Below are positions 26,742 through 37,932 of a stretch of 64,000 nt of DNA, piece by piece. Below the pieces are notes generated by a model, which ran no database searches, was not told the origin of the DNA, and saw only the letters and a program-made list of their open reading frames with translations. This DNA comes from Luzula sylvatica (lineage: Eukaryota; Streptophyta; Magnoliopsida; Poales; Juncaceae). The first letter of the stretch is position 1. Each line of letters starts with the position of its first letter. The stretch spans positions 53,253,798-53,317,797 of the forward strand of contig OX326957.1 in NCBI GenBank assembly GCA_946800325.1, written 5' to 3'. The position numbers and the translations under genes were made by a program.

Positions 26742-28965
26742 ATGGAGCTAATGCGCCCTTGTGTCAATGTCAATGCTATTGGGCATTCTCTTGCTTCAGC
26801 AAGAGTTGTATTGCGAGGCGAATCAGTCACCTCCTCCTCGAAGAACAGTATGAAGAACAAGAACGGTTCGTGTAACCGCCGTCTCTTCCAATCACGTGCA
26901 TACTCTTCTCTTTCTTCCTCTTTTCCGCCACCGAGAAGTAGCAATGGCGATACCAAAAGGGAAATATGCGTAAAAGCTTCTGCTTCTGGCAGTACATCGA
27001 AAGAGGAAGATGTGGTTTTCGTCGCAGGGTCCACCGGCAAAGTAGGCTCTCGTCTTGTAAGGTCACCATATCTCTTTTCTTCTTTATACTCTTCACTCCT
27101 TTAGTCGGTTCCACCATTTACCAGTCCTTATTCTTCTCTTTTCTCCCATTTTATCAACAGGGAACTTCTTAAGCTCGGATTTCGCGTTCGCGCAGGTGTT
27201 AGGAGCACTCAAAGAGCCGGAACTCTTCTGCAAGTATGATCTTTCATTCAATTTCTACCTTCAATTGTCAACATTTTTATATTTCCTTTGCGTTATTTGC
27301 AGAGTGTTCGACAATTGAAACCAATTGACTCAGCCCAAGCTCCACGTAAGATCGATACCAGTATTTTTTTATCAAATCATTCTCAATCTCAAATTAATAA
27401 TCGAAACCGCCATTTCTCTACCCTCGAAATGAAAGAAGCGATTTATTTTCTAGACCAGCTGAGGAAAGGCTAGAGATAGTAGAATGCGATCTGGAAAACC
27501 AAAGCATAATCGGACGAGCCATCGGTAACGCCTCCGTCGTTATATGTTGCATCGGAGCAAGCGAAAAGGAGATTTTTGATATTACCGGACCGTACAGAAT
27601 CGATTATAAGGCCACTGTTAATCTTATCCAAGCAGCAAAAGTTGCGGAAGCGGAACATTTCATTCTACTCACTTCTTTGGGAACCAATAAGATTGGTTTT
27701 CCCGCCGCTCTTCTCAAGTAAATATGTTCTTAATTTTCTCTTTTTTTTTTAAATTGTTCAATTTCTTAATTTTTTAATTTTTTTAGCTTGTTTTGGGGAG
27801 TATTGCTTTGGAAAAGGAAGGCCGAAGAAGAACTGATCTCGAGCGGTCTTCCTTACACGGTAAATCTAATTGCCTAACTTTTAATTATTATTTATAAATG
27901 ATTAAAATAATTGAGAATATATTGGACTCGATACAGATAGTGAGGCCAGGGGGAATGGAGAGGCCCACAGATTCATTCAAGGAAACACACAACCTTGTGC
28001 TCGCAAACGAAGATACCTACTTTGGCGGTCTCGTCTCCAACCTTCAAGTAGCGGAGTTGATGGCGTGCATGGCAAAGAATAGGAGACTATCGTATTGTAA
28101 AGTCGTGGAAGTAATTGCTGAGACGACTGCACCGTTACGTCCAATGGAAGATCTTCTCTCCACCATTCCTCCCCAAAGGGTCTCTCTCTCTCTCTTTCCT
28201 TCTCTTTCCTCACAAACTAATCTGAGTGATAATTTTATTCTTTTTAAAAAAAAATAGACTTTGCCACCTGAACCCAAAGTAGAACCAGTGGCTCCTCCAC
28301 CTATCGTTACTGAACAAAAAGAAGAAGTGCCTGTGGAATCAAAGCCAAGACCGCAGTCTCCTTATGCAGCGTAAGTTCACTTTCTTATTCTTGATTAATA
28401 TATATGCATGAAATAGGAACCAATTTTTGTAAATAATATAAATGGAAATTTACAGATACGAGGATTTGAAACCGCCTTCATCTCCTTCACCGACAAAACC
28501 AGATGTGAAGGCGAAAACAGAGGAACCTGAACCTACTTCGAGTATAGATGCAAAAGAATCCCCAAACATTTCTGATGATGGGGACCAGTTTCTCTCTCCT
28601 TATGCAGCGTAAGAAATTTTATTCTTCTCATCATTATTTATGATTGTAATTTGAGAAATTATATTATGGATGAATAGGTATGATGATTTGAAACCACCAA
28701 GTACGCCGTCCCCAAATGCACCTAATAATGGCGCTCCAGAATCCATTTCTTTAACTGCGGATCAAAATTCTGATCCGAGTTCGTCTGAGAAAGAACAAGA
28801 TGAAGCACAACAAAAGCCATATTCGCTTTCGCCATTTACCATGTTAGTATCTATTATACACTTACCAACTTAATATGTGATATTATTATTATTATTATTA
28901 TTATTTTGAATAGGTACGAAGATTTAAAGCCTCCAACTTCGCCTATACCTTCTGTGCCCAAGTAG
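26742..28965 (+). CDS. TIC62: TIC62, chloroplast FNR-tethering protein
   Basis: TIC62 is a chloroplast protein with an SDR-like NADP-binding fold. It binds ferredoxin-NADP reductase (FNR) at the thylakoid and inner envelope and has been linked to the TIC import machinery. Ten exons: 26742-27061, 27161-27233, 27303-27345, 27459-27717, 27787-27859, 27937-28179, 28258-28370, 28456-28608, 28678-28842 and 28914-28965, giving 497 residues. The N-terminus is Ser/Arg-rich, as in a transit peptide. The fold starts at VFVAGSTGKVGSRLV (GxxGxxG), followed by CCIGASEKE, GPYRIDY, LTSLGTNK and RPGGMERPTDSFKETHNL, all family signatures. The tail carries three FNR-binding repeats (YEDLKPPSSPSP, YDDLKPPSTPSP, YEDLKPPTSPIP). 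The ATG at 26742 was chosen because it starts the transit peptide; a longer frame upstream has only a non-ATG start. Confidence 0.95.
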
Positions 28966-29247
28966 TATACTTAAGAATGTGTACCAACTTTCTTTTATCT
29001 ACATTTCCTGTATTTTATATTTTGTTATCGGCTGTATATTTGCGAGGCAAGGAGCTAATTGTAAAAGCAAAATTGAATCGAAATACTATTGGATTATGTT
29101 ATTTCTTCATAATTAAAGTAAATGTATTTTTGTACCATCAATTAGTTGATGATAAATTACAAATGAAAAAATAAAGTTACATGTCTTCCAAAAAAAAAAA
29201 CAAGATCAGACAAAAGAATTCAGAGAGTAGATTCCTTTATTGATAAT
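28966..29247 (+). other. TIC62 3' flank
   Basis: The likely 3' UTR of TIC62. AATAAA at 29170-29175, with an A run downstream, is a plausible poly(A) signal. No other feature seen. Confidence 0.5.
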
Positions 29248-29604
29248 TTATTTCCGACTAGAGGTAGTTTTCCCATATGTGTAGAGTTCAGCTTGAATCG
29301 CATTTGAAATTTGGCTTGTCGTAGATGATATATCTTGGAAAGTTCGTAAACATCTTTCCTTCCAAACTCCAAAAGCAATTGCCATTAATTTTCTCGCATT
29401 TGCATTACCTCCTTGTTTGAGCAGTGTTGGTATAATGACCGTTCCCACGAGTTCCATCGTCCAAAGTTTCTCATTCATAAATGAGCACTCTTCAAATATG
29501 TGTCGATTGTATCGCATCTCTCGTGCATAGGACACATGTTCCATAAAATTCGCCCTCTTGTTTATTTCTTCATAATTATAAGTTCTCTTTGCAAATATCG
29601 ACAT
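29248..29604 (-). pseudogene. LINE-type reverse transcriptase C-terminal fragment
   Basis: A 118-residue frame on the minus strand. It reads RHIFEECSFMNEKLW followed by ARKLMAIAFGVWKERCLRTF. That order (H-x3-C near an LW, then a WKER motif) is the usual zf-RVT region and C-terminus of plant L1 reverse transcriptase-like proteins. No upstream reverse transcriptase or endonuclease is present, so this is a truncated remnant. The identification rests on motif resemblance only. Confidence 0.45.
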
Positions 29605-30435
29605 TTCTTTTGTGTTGTTCCATCGTGTTTATTTGTTAATGTGTGATGTTAATTTATTGGGTCTAGAATTCTAGTTTTAGTGTGAAATGCGAGATGTCTT
29701 TAACAAATAATTGTCGAATCATTTGGATGATATCATACAACTCCTAGAAGTTACACGAGAACTATATATGTACATGAATATTTTTTTTGATTAATATGTA
29801 CATGAATATTTGATCAAAGAATTATAACTAGTAGGGCTGTTCTCGTAGCCGTTAGTTCGAGTCTGATTCGAAGATTGTTTGTAAATAATTCGTTCGTATA
29901 CAACTCAAATGAAATCGAACCGGACTTTGGCAGCTTGAATCCGAACCGAGCCGAGCTCGAGCTTAGTCTAGCTCGTTCAGTTTCTGTTGGTGGCTCGACT
30001 CGAAGACACAAAATAAAGATTAATTAATGGATTCAAGACAAGTCTTAAAACTTACGGACCTAAGACTGATTCAAGACTCTTGAGACATGGACACGGCCCA
30101 AAAATTAATTTAGCAACCTAGTCCCACTAAAAAGCTGTAATTTTGTACCAAATTCACAAACATGTGAAAACCTAATTATCGATATTTCTCGATTCTTCTT
30201 GCTACGGCACACACGGTAAAAAAGAAAGCTTTCTTCAACCGTTCTCACCCACGTGATTGAGAATGACTCGAGCTGGTTCGATCGAGCCGAGCTGGTCAAT
30301 CCATATGGAGCCGAGTTCGATCTGTAAAAATATGTTTGAACTTAGGTATCTAATTCAAGCCAATCGAGCTCGATTCGATGTCCAGTTTCTCATTTTTCTT
30401 TCTAGTATTCAATATGAACAAATGTCTCTTAATTA
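29605..30435. other. Intergenic with degenerate repeat-like DNA
   Basis: No gene recognised. The stretch 29826-30000 (GGGCTGTTCTCGTAGCC, CCGAGCCGAGCTCGAGC) looks like an old miniature element rich in GAGCTCGA motifs, and similar motifs recur at 30255-30375. The ends were not resolved. Confidence 0.35.
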
Positions 30436-30469
30436 TTTCATTTTATTTTGTAGACTTGGGATTCAGCAG

Positions 30470-30710
30470 CAGAATTATTCCAGGCAAGTTAAGTTGTCGT
30501 GAAAGAGAAGACGATTCACAAGATAGGCAATGCCCACTTTAAGGCCGGAGTCATGACGGAACAATTGGAGATAACACCTTATAAGGTACGCGTCCAAATT
30601 AATTAATTTCAGGGATGAATGTAATTTACTGTTTTTATGAACTGACAGTTGATGAGGTACGCTTTGTTGGAGACGAACAAGGAGAAATGGAGGCTAATCC
30701 TTCCCTTTAA
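30470..30710 (+). pseudogene. Possible fragment of a TPR-containing protein gene
   Basis: A reading of the plus strand gives IHKIGNAHFKAGVMTEQ up to a GTACGC donor at 30585. After TTCTGACAG-type acceptor DNA it continues LMRYALLETNKEKW. GN-x-HFKAG followed by a YAL segment resembles the start of a tetratricopeptide repeat region as in cyclophilin-40 or FKBP-type proteins. No intact gene surrounds it. The resemblance is short and could be fortuitous. Confidence 0.25.
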
Positions 30711-31069
30711 TTTTCATCCCTAATCTTTAACAAGATTTCCACAACGCCTGCGCGACATGAATTTTGCAAAAATACCAACTTGAATATCCCATTTCTTGCA
30801 TTTATAGATGCCTATCAATCCAATAGTATTGGTCATACTTGAAATCTCAACAACAAACATCAAATAGTAATCAAATTAAAATAATATCCGCACTACTACA
30901 TCATACTCAAACAACCACAAATAATCTACCAAACTCGCTCGTCAGTAAAAAAAACACTAAACAACACAACACATACTCCTACAACAACACAACAAAGGCA
31001 CAGCCTAAACAACCCCAGTAACATACACAGATAATTCACGTGACACGGAGACATCAAATGCAAACCCGT

Positions 31070-33140
31070 CTAAATTTCCATCTTGAGGCCCGCAGAAGAA
31101 GCCGGCGGCTCGGGAGCAGTAGGTTGATACTGCAACCAATCCTTGGAACAAAACAACGCCTCCACCATTCCAGGGCGAAGCGAGCTTCTATACTCATCCA
31201 AAACCCTACTTCCCGCCCCAACGCCGAACACCGACACGGCCCCCGTCCCTGACGCCATGAACATCGGGATTCCCAACACATCGCGCGCCATCTTCGACAA
31301 CGTGGGGTACCGCAAGCTATTCACCTTCCACCAATTCAGAATGTCGAATTCGGGGTGACGCGGCACCAACACTTCTTCCAAGTACTGCTCGATTTCTGGC
31401 TTTGCTGGTTGAGTCACCGCCATTTCTGACAGGTATGTGTCGAAATCTACCAGCCCGTCCGGACCGGTATGGTTGTTTTTATGATTGGAATTATCATGGT
31501 TCGGTTCGAGAGGATGCGCCACGTAGTCCTCGTAGAGCTCTTGAATTCCGTCGCTCACGACCTTCACGTATCTCTGCGCGTCGGCACCGTAAATCTTCGT
31601 GAAACTGAAATCGATTAGCTTCATTTTGAAACGCGGATCCATGACCACGGCTATGGCGAGCACGAGGTTACAGTCTTTCCAATACTTATCGAATTTCTCG
31701 TGCATCTCCTTGGCCACGTCACTTATCATCGGGTCCTCGCTGTGCACCGAATTAGTCAACTCGAGTTGGATCTTCCAAGCCTCGTGGAAGAAAATGTTCG
31801 AAGTGGGCTCCGCAGAAGAAGCAATAGAGTTAGCAGAGTCATAAAGGAGCTTGAGAAAGGCACAAACCACCTCGACTTTGCGCCAATCTTCAGTCGAAGG
31901 GGCCTCGTTGTAATTATCGTCGCAAGTTTCGAGCAGAGAGAAAGCCTGCATGTAATCCAAAGCGGCTTGGAGCATTAAATACGTGGAGTTCCACTGAGTG
32001 GCCATGTCGAGGGAGAGAGTCTTGGCGTTAGGAATCTGGAGACTCTGAGAAATCTCGGTGAATTTATCCTCGCGAGAAGGAGAGGCCTTGACGAACTTGA
32101 TGCTCTCGCGAATGTTGTAGATAATCCCGTGAATGGAGGCGATCACGTCCTGAGCGACCACGTTAAGGATGTGGGCGTAGCAACGCACCACGAAGAGCTG
32201 ACCTTTGAGCATGAGGGTGTGTTTGTTCGACAAGTGGTCGCGGAGATTCGCGCTGTATATGTCGTGGGAGGAGCAGTCGTTGTCGAGAGTTATGGTGAAG
32301 AGACGCTCTTTCATTTGCCAGTCTGTCAGGCTGATACCTATGGCTTCGCTCAGCGCGTTTTCCGAGTGGGGAGAAGAGACCATCATGAAGTTCAGCATGC
32401 GTTGCTTTAACTTCCAATCCGAATCTATGAACTGGCCGGCCAATGAGATGTAGCCAAGTGTCTGGCTCGTCGTCCATAGCCCTATTGTCAAGCTCACTCT
32501 TCCTGGTAAGCTCGCAAATTCCTGTAAAAGTTGTTAGTAAAGAGACGAATTTGTTTTGGATATTGAGATGAAGTACCTCGAGGAGAAGTTGCTTCTCGCG
32601 GTGGTAAATGGAGAGGATCTCGGTTTCCATGGAACGAACATCGAGGACCTTGAAGCGAGGATTTAGACTCTCGACAAAAGCCAAGAAAGCTGGTTGCTCG
32701 ACAATGTGCATGGGGTAGTCATGCATGATGATCATCTTGGCCAAACAATTCAAACTCCTTTCCGGGTCGAACAGAGCATTTGAGAAACCCGTGACCCGGT
32801 ACTTTCTCTTCAGAGGTGGCTCTGACGATCCGCCTCCATCCTGGTCGGTCTGGGGAGTGGTGTTGAGGGCGAGTAGCGCTCTCTTCTCGCTCTTAAGCAT
32901 GGGGCAGGATCCGAGGGTGATGTGGCGCTTCAGATGACTCGTACCCGCGATTTTGGACCCGGAACTGTAGGCGAAAGTTTGCTTGCAGAGCTTGCAACAG
33001 GCACGAGCGCAGCCACTTGAGACGTGCTCGATGGTGAAGTGGTCCCACACCTGTGATTTCTTCCGGCCTCGGCGACTGGGCTGAGGTGTGATTACTTCCT
33101 CCTCTTCATGAAATAGCTCGGCGTCACTGGTAACCTCCAT
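31070..33140 (-). CDS. DAYSLEEPER-like BED zinc finger, domesticated hAT transposase
   Basis: Two coding exons on the minus strand, 33140-32577 and 32521-31070, joined across a 55-bp intron (GAG|GTACTT..TTTTACAG|GAATTT), give 671 residues. A BED zinc finger lies at about residues 30-80 (CKLC at 49-52, then HLKRH). An hAT-type RNase-H-like core follows (LPGRVSLTIGLWTTSQTLGY, then LVLAIAVVMDPRFKMKL), then the C-terminal hATC dimerisation region (DTYLSEMA, then WWKVNSLRYPTLSKMARDVL). Length and motif order match DAYSLEEPER (696 residues in Arabidopsis), a nuclear DNA-binding protein needed for development that derives from a transposase. The frame is intact, introns are present and no terminal inverted repeats are visible around it. 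All fit a domesticated gene and not a mobile copy. Confidence 0.92.
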
Positions 33141-33157
33141 TTTTCATAAATTTGATC

Positions 33158-33700
33158 AGCTGCACTGCACCTTACAACAATGTCTTTTTTTTGTAAAAAA
33201 ATGCATGAAACTACTGACTATATCTACTTGGTGTTGGATAAAAATCCAGGTAATTTATGTATGTGCATGTTGTTTTACCCTTGCTTGGGAGTTGGGACTA
33301 CCGCCATGGAGGAAAAGGAAAGGAGGAGCAGGAGAAGGAAGAGAAGAAGAAGGTTCATCTCCTGTCTTCTCTTCACTGGTCTTCCCATCCATTTCCATCT
33401 CCATGGCCATGAATTGCAAGCAAGAAGAAGGAGCAAACAAAACAAAGATCTCAAAGTCAAAACAAAGCATTTGTTATGATGAATTCCCTTTCCAAGACAA
33501 CAAATCTATCAAAATTAACAGATCTGGCCCTGAATGGCAAAATCGACCCAGATCAAAGAAGAATGAACACACTGCAAGCTCAATAAAAAACAAAAAGAAA
33601 GGAAAAATTAAGGTGGTGCTTACATGACAGGTAGAGAGAGAAGAAAGAGATGTGATCTGCTGGGCTCGGAGAAAGGACCGATTAATCAATCGGGGGGACG
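33158..33700 (-). promoter_or_regulatory. Leader of the DAYSLEEPER-like gene with probable 5' UTR intron
   Basis: On the minus strand a good donor CTGTCAT|GTAAGC lies at about 33626, and acceptor-like TGCAG sites lie just upstream of the start codon (about 33160). A 5' UTR intron of about 0.46 kb is therefore likely. This is inference from splice-site matches only. Confidence 0.4.
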
Positions 33701-34899
33701 GATCTGCTCGGAAATGTGAAAAATTGGAAAAGATTGGAGGCGGGGCTTTTGAAATTTGGGCTTGGGTCGGAGGAAACGAAACCCTAGAAAAAGATGAAAT
33801 GAGAGAGGAATAATAATTGGGGATTTTAGAAATTAGAAATAGAAAAAGAGGGGATTTCGATTTAGACCGAGTGGGTGAAATGAATTGATTGTTGATTGAT
33901 ATATCAACTCAAGTTTGAATAGAATACAATAGATATGGTTGCGCAATTAAAATTTAATAATGGGCTGAGGGTGCCTAAAATAAAAATTAGCCCAGTGGCC
34001 TGTCTGATTCTGTCTGTTCTGGTCCGAGACACGGTCCGCACCGCACCGCGTTTGTGGGTCTTTTGGTTGACTTGATCCGACCCGATCCGAGTCTCGCCGA
34101 TGGCCAGGTGATGTCCCTCATTCCATTCTGTACGGCTTCGAATCGGATGCGCCGGATACTGGGACACACAGTACAGTCTATTGCTTAGTTTATTGCATAT
34201 AATATGTTGGTAATAATGATTTATATATTTAATAAACTTTTATGTATTACATATTAATATATTATATATTTGGCTTGAAAATATTGTGAATCAATTATTA
34301 TTGAAAAGTTACGTTATTAATTAAATATTTATTAAATTATATTTCATTATTTACTTACATGTATTATTATTTATTTCGGTTCCAAATTTAATGATTTCGT
34401 TTTCGAGATGTATTTGTTCTTATTTTCAATAAAATATTTGAATATGTCACGTGAAATATCCGATACGTATTTGGCGAGTTCATACAATTATTAAAATGTA
34501 AGTATGATGTAACGATGTTTGATATAATACGACTTGATTTTTAAATTACAAGTCACGTTGGATGATGAGAGGGGATTGGAACGAATCTATATAATATATA
34601 CACGTAGAGTCATGATTCATCTAAAATATTCAAAATCATAGTACATTTTAGTGTACTCTATTTCGAAATCTATGTGTTCGGTCTTCCAAACTTATCACGA
34701 GTTTAATTCATATAGAAAAATTTGTTGATTCCTCCAATATTTATGATCAAAATCAACGTAATAAGGGAACGGATTTTTTAGGAATAAGTGATTTTTCTTT
34801 ATCTTTTTAAAATTAGAATATTATGAAGTCGTTTTGAGTTTTGTAAATATAACTTCTAGCTAGTCATTGAAACATATGTATGTCAAGGCATATATGAAG
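33701..34899. other. Intergenic, no gene recognised
   Basis: The upstream flank of the DAYSLEEPER-like gene grades into A+T-rich DNA. No coding frame, terminal repeats or tandem arrays were recognised. Confidence 0.4.
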
Positions 34900-35210
34900 C
34901 AGGGGACGGAAAGTCCCGAGTTTCACCAAATCGTCTCATTCATTCTTTCTTTTTGTTCATGATTTTTTTAATCTTATTTGTATTTTGAATCAATTTGGAG
35001 CACACATAGTCAAAAAAATGGTTTGGCCTAGTCTATCTTGTTTCCTTAGAAGAGAGGAAATGGGAGAATAGATGACCCATCCGACCCATCCCATGGGGAG
35101 AAAGAAGGGCAGGTTAGTAGCCTTCTTTCCGTAGGGAGAACGAAGAACTTCCACTATGTACTTGACCGAGACTGAGAGGTTGTGGTGATGCGGGGCTAAC
35201 ACAAGTAGAA
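34900..35210. other. Possible organelle-derived insertion
   Basis: A patch of more balanced base composition embedded in A+T-rich DNA. A minus-strand frame (34990-35202) reads YIVEVLRSPYGKKATNLPFF and LPMGWVGWVIYSPISSLLRK with no match I can name. The texture (CCCTACGGAAAG-like and AGCAGGGGACGG stretches) suggests plant mitochondrial or plastid DNA. This is a guess that needs a search. Confidence 0.25.
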
Positions 35211-35254
35211 AACATAAGTCAAATAAGATTTCGACTTCTTTGATTTCATTCAGA

Positions 35255-35690
35255 AGTCTACAATTTTACAATCATTTTGCAACCGATATTGAATTGTGTG
35301 ATTTCGACTACTTTTGTGCCAAGTGCATTTTCGTGAGTATGAATTCACCTTGTTCAATGATCCATATCCAATTTTATAGCCATGTAAAATGAAATATGAT
35401 ACTTAATATTTGTAGAGGATAAATATGATATTTTTTATTTTTGGTAGGATGGAAATTTGATATGCCTTTGTGAGAGGGGTTTTATCAATGATGGGTTTGG
35501 CGTGCTTCTAAATTTTATCGTAAACAAGTTCTCGCTCTTGACCCAAATCATGTGTCGACCGAGCGCCTCAAAACACGGACTCGCGGCCTAGGTGAATGCG
35601 ATTTGGACGTTGTCGAAATGTGATCATTATCGTAAAATGTGATTAATTCCCCCAAATTCCCAATGATCAATCAGTGGCCATGCTTCCTTT
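35255..35690. repeat. Dispersed repeat, copy A
   Basis: Contains CAATTTTACAATCATTTTGCAACC, CGAGTGCATTT-like phrases, GAAATTTGATATGCCTT and ATGTGATTAATTCCCCC in the same order as copy B at 40350-40600. Diverged, with extra sequence in this copy. The type of element is unknown. Confidence 0.55.
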
Positions 35691-37560
35691 GATGTCTCCC
35701 TCGGTTCTCACGTGTCTCCAAAAATAACTTGCCTAAATTAATAAAATCCGGAAAATTGGTAAGAAAATGACTGTATTGTTTGAATAATACGAAAAAAATG
35801 ACATTACACTTTGCTTGGTTTGGAAATAAAGGAAAGGACGAGAAAGAAAAAATAAGAGAAAGTAAATGAAGAGAATAAAATTATAAAGAGTAAATTTTGT
35901 ATCTTATCCGCGCTTGGTACGAAGAGGGGAGAAAGGATAAATGGAGAGATAAAATTATAGAATTATATTATATTTTTTAATTTTAGAGTAATTGTATAAA
36001 TACAACAAATTAATTTTTGAAAATTATGATAACATAAACTTCTAAAACACAATAATGCTAGCATGCATTTCTACATTATAAGATTTTTTTGACTATATAT
36101 TCAATAATACTAAGATAAAAAAATAATTTTTATTTTTATTTGTGTGTGTGCAGAAAATGGCACGACCAAACTAGACAACATATCATTTTGAAAAACCTAA
36201 AATAAGAATGGAATCTTTTTATGATCATCTAGCATATGATTTTTATAATGAGTATGCATACTGAAATAATTTAATGTTTGAAAGGATTTGGTAGCAATTA
36301 GTTAAATTTTTTTGTTTATACCAATTGATAATTTAAGTTTTACCTATAATTTTAGCACATTTCTTAGTTTTTGTTATGATATTTCATCAGTATCTTCGTT
36401 TGTTAGATTTCCTCAAAGATTCCAAACTCATGTAGGAGTTGTTTACCTAAGAAGCTATAACTTTCGTAGATGAAATTTCTGTGATTACATTTACATTTTA
36501 CATGTTTGGACGTAAGAATAAAAAATTATTGCAGTTGCAAATATAATCAATGTCAAAAGCTCGATTCAAATCTTAGAATTTTATGATTATACGACTCTGA
36601 TTTGACAAAACGATTCGAGTCGGACATAAAATCTTAATTTGGTAGAATTATGGTAGAATCTCGATTCAGGATGCAGAATCGTAGAATCTCATATATTTAC
36701 GATTTTACAATTTCGCTGTCATGACTCGCAAAACATTTAATTTTTAAGATGATTATGACCCCGTGTCTAAATAAGTAACTTTGGATACGAAATAAAATAT
36801 TAACATATTGCAATATAAGATATTATTGAAAGAATAACAAATAAGCATTTCTGCATGTGACCATGTATGATTTTTTAGAAAAATAAATTTACTTGATTTT
36901 TCAAAATATTTCAAAACTAATCCAAAACTAGTTTTAAAAACTCAGTACAAACTGATTTTTAAAACCAACTGGTTCAGTTAAATTAATCAATTCATTTAAT
37001 TTTTAAGGAGTTGATAATAAAGCAAGAAAAACCTCCGGGTTTCATATGCCCGGTCAAAATTTCAAAATTATTAAACATTTAGTGATTCCCAAATATTACC
37101 ACAACATCACTATCTACTAATTAACATGATAACTAAGTAACTAACACATGTCAAATAAAATAATTAATATTTGATTAACATACAATGAACATTCATTGGA
37201 ATTAATACATATAAATTAATACCAATTAATTGTTAATTATATATTTTAAAAATTATCATGCTAATTAAATTTGTTAAATTAAATATAGAGAGTGTGTTGG
37301 GGAAACCTTGGGGAAACTCAATAATATCCACAATAAAACAAACATCCAACACCAAAAACTGAAAATAAATCCTGGAAAGACATAATCCGTACTTGATAAG
37401 CCCAAAAATGTCAAAACCGGAATAGAAAAAGCAGAAAATAATTCCCGGATTTGCCATCCTATTATTATCCCAAGAATTATGGCAAGCCTCTCTTGTCTGA
37501 ACCATAACCGCCATTCCCGCCTCTTTCTTTCTCGTCTCGATTCCTCGCCATTGTCGCCTT
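35691..37560. other. Intergenic, very A+T-rich
   Basis: No gene recognised. A segment at about 36545-36740 is rich in AGAATCGTAGAATCT-like and CGATTC motifs and may be an eroded miniature element. A 208-residue minus-strand frame (37233-37859) runs antisense to the TFIIE leader and shows no family motif. Confidence 0.4.
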
Positions 37561-37932
37561 GACCTCAAAACTCCGGCGCAATCTCCATTTCTCTCTGTCC
37601 AAATCTCGGATAGTCTTCTTAGAACGTGTCCTTCTCTCCTCCAAACTCTGGCGCAAACTAATTGATACTCTGTTGCACAAATCTCTGGACAGACTCTTTT
37701 CAACTCCGCCGTTCCGTTTTGCTTTGCAATTGTTATTAGGTATGTGTTGTATTCTATCGCCTTCTCCCTCAATTGAGATCCTTTGATTTCTTTTGCTTCA
37801 TTTAAGCAAATTGCAATTTGGGCGAGCTTGAGAACACGCAGTATAACTTGATTTTTCAATTTTTATTTCAGTATCAGAGGCTTGTAAATTACATTGCTGA
37901 TCTCGATACAGCCGTAGCCTACTCCATCCAAG
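37561..37932 (+). promoter_or_regulatory. TFIIE alpha leader with probable 5' UTR intron
   Basis: Two partially repeated phrases (CTCCGGCGCAATCTCC and CTCCAAACTCTGGCGCAAAC) lie in this leader. A donor TTATTAG|GTATGT at 37740 and an acceptor TTATTTCAG ending at 37871 would define a 132-bp 5' UTR intron. Inferred from splice-site quality only. Confidence 0.4.

Noticed and set aside
32129..32453. Plus-strand frames opposite the DAYSLEEPER-like gene
   Set aside because: They are shadows of the conserved minus-strand coding sequence.
37233..37859. 208-codon minus-strand frame
   Set aside because: It lies antisense to the TFIIE alpha leader and A+T-rich flank, with no domain and no codon pattern of a gene.
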